From assembly GCA_900547595.1 (NCBI GenBank), contig URHE01000102.1:1-6524 (forward strand): a DNA stretch of 6,524 bases, given 5' to 3'. The notes below the pieces were generated by a model. It was not told the origin of the DNA, ran no database searches, and saw only the letters and a program-made list of their open reading frames with translations. The translations under genes were made by a program, and so were the position numbers. Below are positions 3,545-6,524 of this stretch, piece after piece. The DNA comes from an uncultured Desulfovibrio sp. GTDB lineage: Bacteria; Desulfobacterota; Desulfovibrionia; Desulfovibrionales; Desulfovibrionaceae. Numbering within the stretch: the first letter of the stretch is position 1; each line of letters opens with the position of its first letter.

Positions 3545-5119
3545 ATGGACACGGACAACGGCATGGTGACGATCCGCCAGCGGGCGCGCTGGCTCCCGGC
3601 GGACATGGACACCCCCATCAGCCTCTGGCTGGGCATGGTGGGCGCGGGCGAGGGCGTGCTTCTGGAAAGCGCCGAGGTGGATGGCCGCTGGGGCCGGTAC
3701 AGCGTTCTCGGCTGCGATATGGCCCTGCTCGTCGCCTGCCGGGAGGGGCGCCTGGCGCTGGAGGCGCGCGACGCGCGCTTTGCCCCGCTGCGCGATCTGG
3801 ACGGCGCGCCCTTTGTGGAGGGGCTGCGCGCCCTGCTGGGCCGCGTGCGTCTGCTCCCGCCGGAAGGGGAGGAAAGCCTTCCGCCCATCACGCGCGCCCT
3901 GTACGGCTATTTCGGTTTCGGCATGGCCGGGCTCTTCCAGCCGGGGCTCTCCCGGAGCCTGCCCCCGGAGGAGGCGGAATGCGCCCTGGCCCTGCCGGGC
4001 ACGGTGCTGCTCTTTGATCATCTCTACCATCGGCTGTGCCAGATCAGCCTGGGCGAACACCGCGAGCCCCGTTCCGCCAGGGAAGCCCCTGGCGCGGAAG
4101 CCGCCGCGCCGGAGGCCGGGCCGCGGGCCGGCATGGCCGATACCGCCGGGGCTGACGAATACAGGGCCATGGTGACGCGCATCAGGGAGCTCCTGCGCCA
4201 GGGCGAGGCCATCCAGGTGGTGCCCTCGCGGCGTTTTTCCACGCCCTTCGCCGGGGACGCCTTTGCCTGCTACCGGCGGCTGCGCGGGCTCAACGCCTCG
4301 CCCTACATGTTCTGCATGCGCTTTCCGAGCCTGATGCTGTTCGGCTCCTCCCCGGAGGTCATGGTGCGCTGCGAGGGCGGCCGCCTCACGCTGGCGCCCA
4401 TTGCGGGCACGCGGCGGCGCGGCCGCACGGACGCCGAGGACGAGGCGCTGGCCGCCGAACTGCTCGCCGACCCCAAGGAACGCGCCGAGCATGTCATGCT
4501 CGTGGACCTGGGCCGCAATGACCTCGGGCGTGTGGCGCTGCCCGGCAGCGTGCGCCTGGAGCGGTTCATGGAGGTGGAGCGTTTCTCCCACGTCATGCAC
4601 CTCACCAGCCGCATCAGCGCCACCCTCGGCGCCCCTGTCGGCGGCTCCGTTTCCGGCACGTCGGCGGACGCCCCCCATGCTTCGGATGCCCCCCATGCTC
4701 CGGATGCCCCCCATGCCCCGGATGCCGTGGACGTGCTCGCCGCCGCCTTTCCGGCGGGGACGGTCTCCGGCGCGCCCAAGCGCCGCGCCATGGAGATTAT
4801 CCGCGAGCTGGAGGGCGTCCCGCGCGGGCCCTATGCGGGCTGCGTCGGCTGGATCGGCCTTGGCGGGGCGCCCCGCGCCGGGGAGGACGCCGCCGCGCCG
4901 GAAACGGTGGCACAGGCGGCGCCCGCGGTCGATCTTGACATGGGCATCGCCATCCGCTGCATGTGGCAGCGGGACGGACGCCTGTTCTGGCAGGCCGGGG
5001 GCGGCATCGTCCATGATTCCGACCCGGACCTCGAATGGAAGGAAGTGCTCAACAAGTCCGCTGTCATGCGCGCCGCGCTCACGCCCGGGGAGAAAGACCA
5101 TGTTCCTGCTCATCGATAA
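3545..5119 (+). CDS. trpE: Anthranilate synthase component I (TrpE), 524 aa
   Basis: TrpE converts chorismate to anthranilate using ammonia delivered by the TrpG subunit; this is the first committed step of tryptophan synthesis, in the cytoplasm. The N-terminal domain keeps the LLES motif (39-42) of the tryptophan feedback site. The chorismate-binding domain shows PIAGTRRRG (285-293), ELLADPKERAEHVMLVDLGRNDLGRV in two blocks (305-330), HLTSRI with the probable catalytic His352, FPAGTVSGAPKRRAMEII (402-419) and GGGIVHDSDPDLEWKEVLNKS (485-505). All core motifs look intact, so the enzyme is probably active. Three low-complexity Ala/Pro stretches (about 172-203, 362-394 and 440-460) enlarge loops; the second contains an exact-length 18-bp repeat. 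The start follows the attenuator and a GGAG site, and the end overlaps trpGD by 20 nt, suggesting translational coupling. PabB or an isochorismate synthase is much less likely given the Trp leader and the trpGD neighbour. Confidence 0.96.
   Translation: MDTDNGMVTIRQRARWLPADMDTPISLWLGMVGAGEGVLLESAEVDGRWGRYSVLGCDMALLVACREGRLALEARDARFAPLRDLDGAPFVEGLRALLGRVRLLPPEGEESLPPITRALYGYFGFGMAGLFQPGLSRSLPPEEAECALALPGTVLLFDHLYHRLCQISLGEHREPRSAREAPGAEAAAPEAGPRAGMADTAGADEYRAMVTRIRELLRQGEAIQVVPSRRFSTPFAGDAFACYRRLRGLNASPYMFCMRFPSLMLFGSSPEVMVRCEGGRLTLAPIAGTRRRGRTDAEDEALAAELLADPKERAEHVMLVDLGRNDLGRVALPGSVRLERFMEVERFSHVMHLTSRISATLGAPVGGSVSGTSADAPHASDAPHAPDAPHAPDAVDVLAAAFPAGTVSGAPKRRAMEIIRELEGVPRGPYAGCVGWIGLGGAPRAGEDAAAPETVAQAAPAVDLDMGIAIRCMWQRDGRLFWQAGGGIVHDSDPDLEWKEVLNKSAVMRAALTPGEKDHVPAHR
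4667..4720 (+). repeat. Three tandem 18-bp repeats inside trpE
   Basis: Three head-to-tail 18-bp units (4667-4684, 4685-4702, 4703-4720), nearly identical and each containing GCCCCCCATGC, encode DAPHAS, DAPHAP and DAPHAP, followed by a partial copy (GATGCC, Asp-Ala). Because the unit is a multiple of three, gain or loss of copies keeps the frame. The repeats fall between the segment with catalytic His352 and the SGAPKRRAMEII motif, in a loop that is short in typical TrpE proteins. Confidence 0.9.
5087..5092 (+). promoter_or_regulatory. Shine-Dalgarno site of trpGD inside the trpE coding region
   Basis: GGGGAG at 5087-5092, 7 nt before the ATG at 5100, lies within the last codons of trpE. Together with the 20-nt gene overlap, it indicates that trpGD is translated by ribosomes finishing or following trpE, which helps keep the two subunits in balance. 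Confidence 0.75.
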
Positions 5120-6524
5120 TCACGATTCCTTTACCTACAATCTCGTGCAGGCGTTTTACGGCCTCGGGCGCGAGCCCGTGGTGCTGGCCAATGATGATCC
5201 CGCCCTGCCGGGCATGGCGGAAAACCCCGCCCTTGCCATGGTCTGCATCTCGCCGGGGCCGGGGCGTCCTGAACACGCCGGGCTCTGCCCGGAGTTCCTC
5301 CGGCGGCTGGAGGCGCGCGCGCCGTCCGTGCCGGTGCTCGGCGTCTGCCTCGGGCACCAGTTGCTCGGCCTGCATGCCGGGGCCGACATCGTGCTTGCGC
5401 CCGATGTCATGCACGGCAAGCAGTCGGACATCGTCCATGACGGGAAGGGGCTGTTCGAGGGGCTGCCCAACCCCCTGGCCGCCGGGCGCTACCACTCGCT
5501 GGTGGTGCGCCTGACCGAAGCGGCGGCCGCGCGCGTGGAAGTCACGGCGCGCGGGCCCGAGGGCGAGATCATGGCCCTGCGCTACCGCGACCGCCCGTGG
5601 GCCGGGGTGCAGTTCCATCCCGAATCCGTGCTCACACCCGACGGCATCCGCCTGCTGGCCAATTTCCCGGCGGCCCTGGGGGCCGCAGCCGACGCGCCGC
5701 CGGACATGGCCGCCATCCTCGAGCGCCTGGCCGCGCGCGAGGACCTGACGGCGGACATGGCCGCCTCGGCCTTTGCCGCCCTCATGGATGGCCGCCTCAC
5801 CCCGGCCCAGGCCGGGGGCCTGCTCATGGGCCTGCGCATGAAGGGCGAAAGCGCGCTGGAGCTGGCCCATGCCTCGCGCGCGGCCCTGGCCCGCGCCGTG
5901 GCCGTGGAGGGCGTGGGCGGGACGTGCATCGACGTGGTGGGCACCGGCGGGGATGGCCGCCATTCCTTCAACTGCTCCACCGCCGCCTCGCTGACCCTGG
6001 CGGGCATGGGCTACCGGGTGGTCAAGCACGGCAACCGGGCCGTGTCCTCCACCTGCGGCAGCGCCGACGCCCTGGAGGCCCTGGGCGTGGACCTGGAGGC
6101 CGACCCCGCCGCCGTGGCCGAGTCGGTGGCGCGGCGCAACTTCGCCTTTCTCTTCGCGCCCCGCTTTCACCCGGCGTTCAGGAATATCGGCCCCCTGCGC
6201 AGGGAACTGGGCGTGCGCACGCTCTTCAATATCCTTGGGCCCATGATCAATCCCGCGCGGCCCAGCCACCTGCTCATGGGCGTGGCGCGGCCCGAACTGG
6301 TGGAGCTGGCGGCGGAGACCCTGCGCCAGACGCCGCTCCGGCGCGGGGCCGTGGTCTGCGGCGCCGGCGGCTATGACGAGGTGACGCCCATGGGGCCCGC
6401 GCGCGTGGCCCTGCTGCGCGACGGCGAGGTCCGGCCCCTGCGGCTGGACCCGGCGGACTTCGGCCTGGCCCACGCCTGCCGCACCGCCGATCTTGCCGTG
6501 GAGAGCCGCGAGGACGCCGTGGCC
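5100..6524 (+). CDS. trpGD: Bifunctional TrpG-TrpD fusion (anthranilate synthase glutaminase / anthranilate phosphoribosyltransferase), 3' end off the window
   Basis: I read this frame codon by codon; it stays open for 475 codons to the window edge. Residues 1-190 are a class I glutamine amidotransferase that supplies ammonia to TrpE: MFLLIDNHDSFTYNLVQ, SPGPG (51-55), nucleophile elbow GVCLGHQ with Cys83, and FHPES with His173 and Glu175, a complete catalytic triad. A short Ala/Pro linker (about 185-202) leads into TrpD, which joins anthranilate to PRPP: a helical N-terminal region with LRMKGES (245-251), the PRPP-binding VGTGGDG (280-286), KHGNRAVSS (309-317), LGVRTLFNILGP with MINP (370-385) and GYDE (424-427). 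About 60 residues of TrpD probably remain outside. There is no stop, frameshift or internal ribosome site at the junction, so this is a true fusion in the E. coli order, not two abutting genes. The remaining trp genes may follow to the right. Confidence 0.95.
   Translation, partial: MFLLIDNHDSFTYNLVQAFYGLGREPVVLANDDPALPGMAENPALAMVCISPGPGRPEHAGLCPEFLRRLEARAPSVPVLGVCLGHQLLGLHAGADIVLAPDVMHGKQSDIVHDGKGLFEGLPNPLAAGRYHSLVVRLTEAAAARVEVTARGPEGEIMALRYRDRPWAGVQFHPESVLTPDGIRLLANFPAALGAAADAPPDMAAILERLAAREDLTADMAASAFAALMDGRLTPAQAGGLLMGLRMKGESALELAHASRAALARAVAVEGVGGTCIDVVGTGGDGRHSFNCSTAASLTLAGMGYRVVKHGNRAVSSTCGSADALEALGVDLEADPAAVAESVARRNFAFLFAPRFHPAFRNIGPLRRELGVRTLFNILGPMINPARPSHLLMGVARPELVELAAETLRQTPLRRGAVVCGAGGYDEVTPMGPARVALLRDGEVRPLRLDPADFGLAHACRTADLAVESREDAVA

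Noticed and set aside
4667..4720. CRISPR-like array in trpE
   Set aside because: The repeats are contiguous 18-bp coding units with no spacers.
3068..5113. 681-codon open frame on the minus strand opposite trpE
   Set aside because: It is a shadow of trpE in GC-rich DNA: low-complexity Arg/His/Gly/Ala content, no recognisable domain, and it runs across the trp attenuator and both promoters.
5079..6473. 464-codon open frame on the minus strand opposite trpGD
   Set aside because: His/Gly/Gln-rich composition typical of antisense frames of a GC-rich gene; the plus strand encodes clear TrpG and TrpD motifs throughout.

Overview
The window is GC-rich bacterial chromosome. It looks most like a Desulfovibrionaceae-type sulfate reducer (Desulfovibrio or Bilophila relatives). 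That assignment is an inference: the leftward gene carries N- and C-terminal modules of a kind I associate with type I-secreted adhesins of that group. It has not been tested by a search.

Layout. Two transcription units diverge from a promoter region near 3175-3256. To the left (minus strand) lie an 857-aa secreted, VCBS-like multidomain adhesin (242-2815) and, after 54 nt, the start of a glycosyltransferase-like gene that runs off the left edge (1-187). The adhesin is preceded by about 350 nt without a gene. If the promoter read here is correct, this stretch is a long, hairpin-rich 5' UTR. To the right (plus strand) lies the head of a tryptophan operon: a trpL-like leader peptide with tandem Trp codons (3287-3445), an intrinsic terminator with competing hairpins (3409-3506), trpE (3545-5119), and a fused trpG-trpD gene (5100 to beyond the right edge).

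How the parts work together. TrpE and the TrpG domain form anthranilate synthase (chorismate + glutamine to anthranilate). The TrpD domain of the same polypeptide then transfers phosphoribosyl from PRPP to anthranilate. Expression is very probably set by ribosome-mediated attenuation: stalling at two Trp codons frees region 2 to pair with region 3, which prevents a 12-bp, UUCG-capped terminator followed by eight Ts. TrpE also keeps the LLES feedback motif, so both transcriptional and allosteric control are visible.

Most unusual points: the attenuator with a 52-codon leader; the TrpG-TrpD fusion; an 18-bp tandem repeat in the trpE coding sequence giving DAPHA(P/S) hexapeptides; an adhesin with a secretion-type C-terminal module but no RTX nonapeptides; and a segment in the adhesin 5' UTR that could pair either locally or with the adhesin Shine-Dalgarno sequence. 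I found no tRNA, rRNA, CRISPR array, insertion sequence or defence system.
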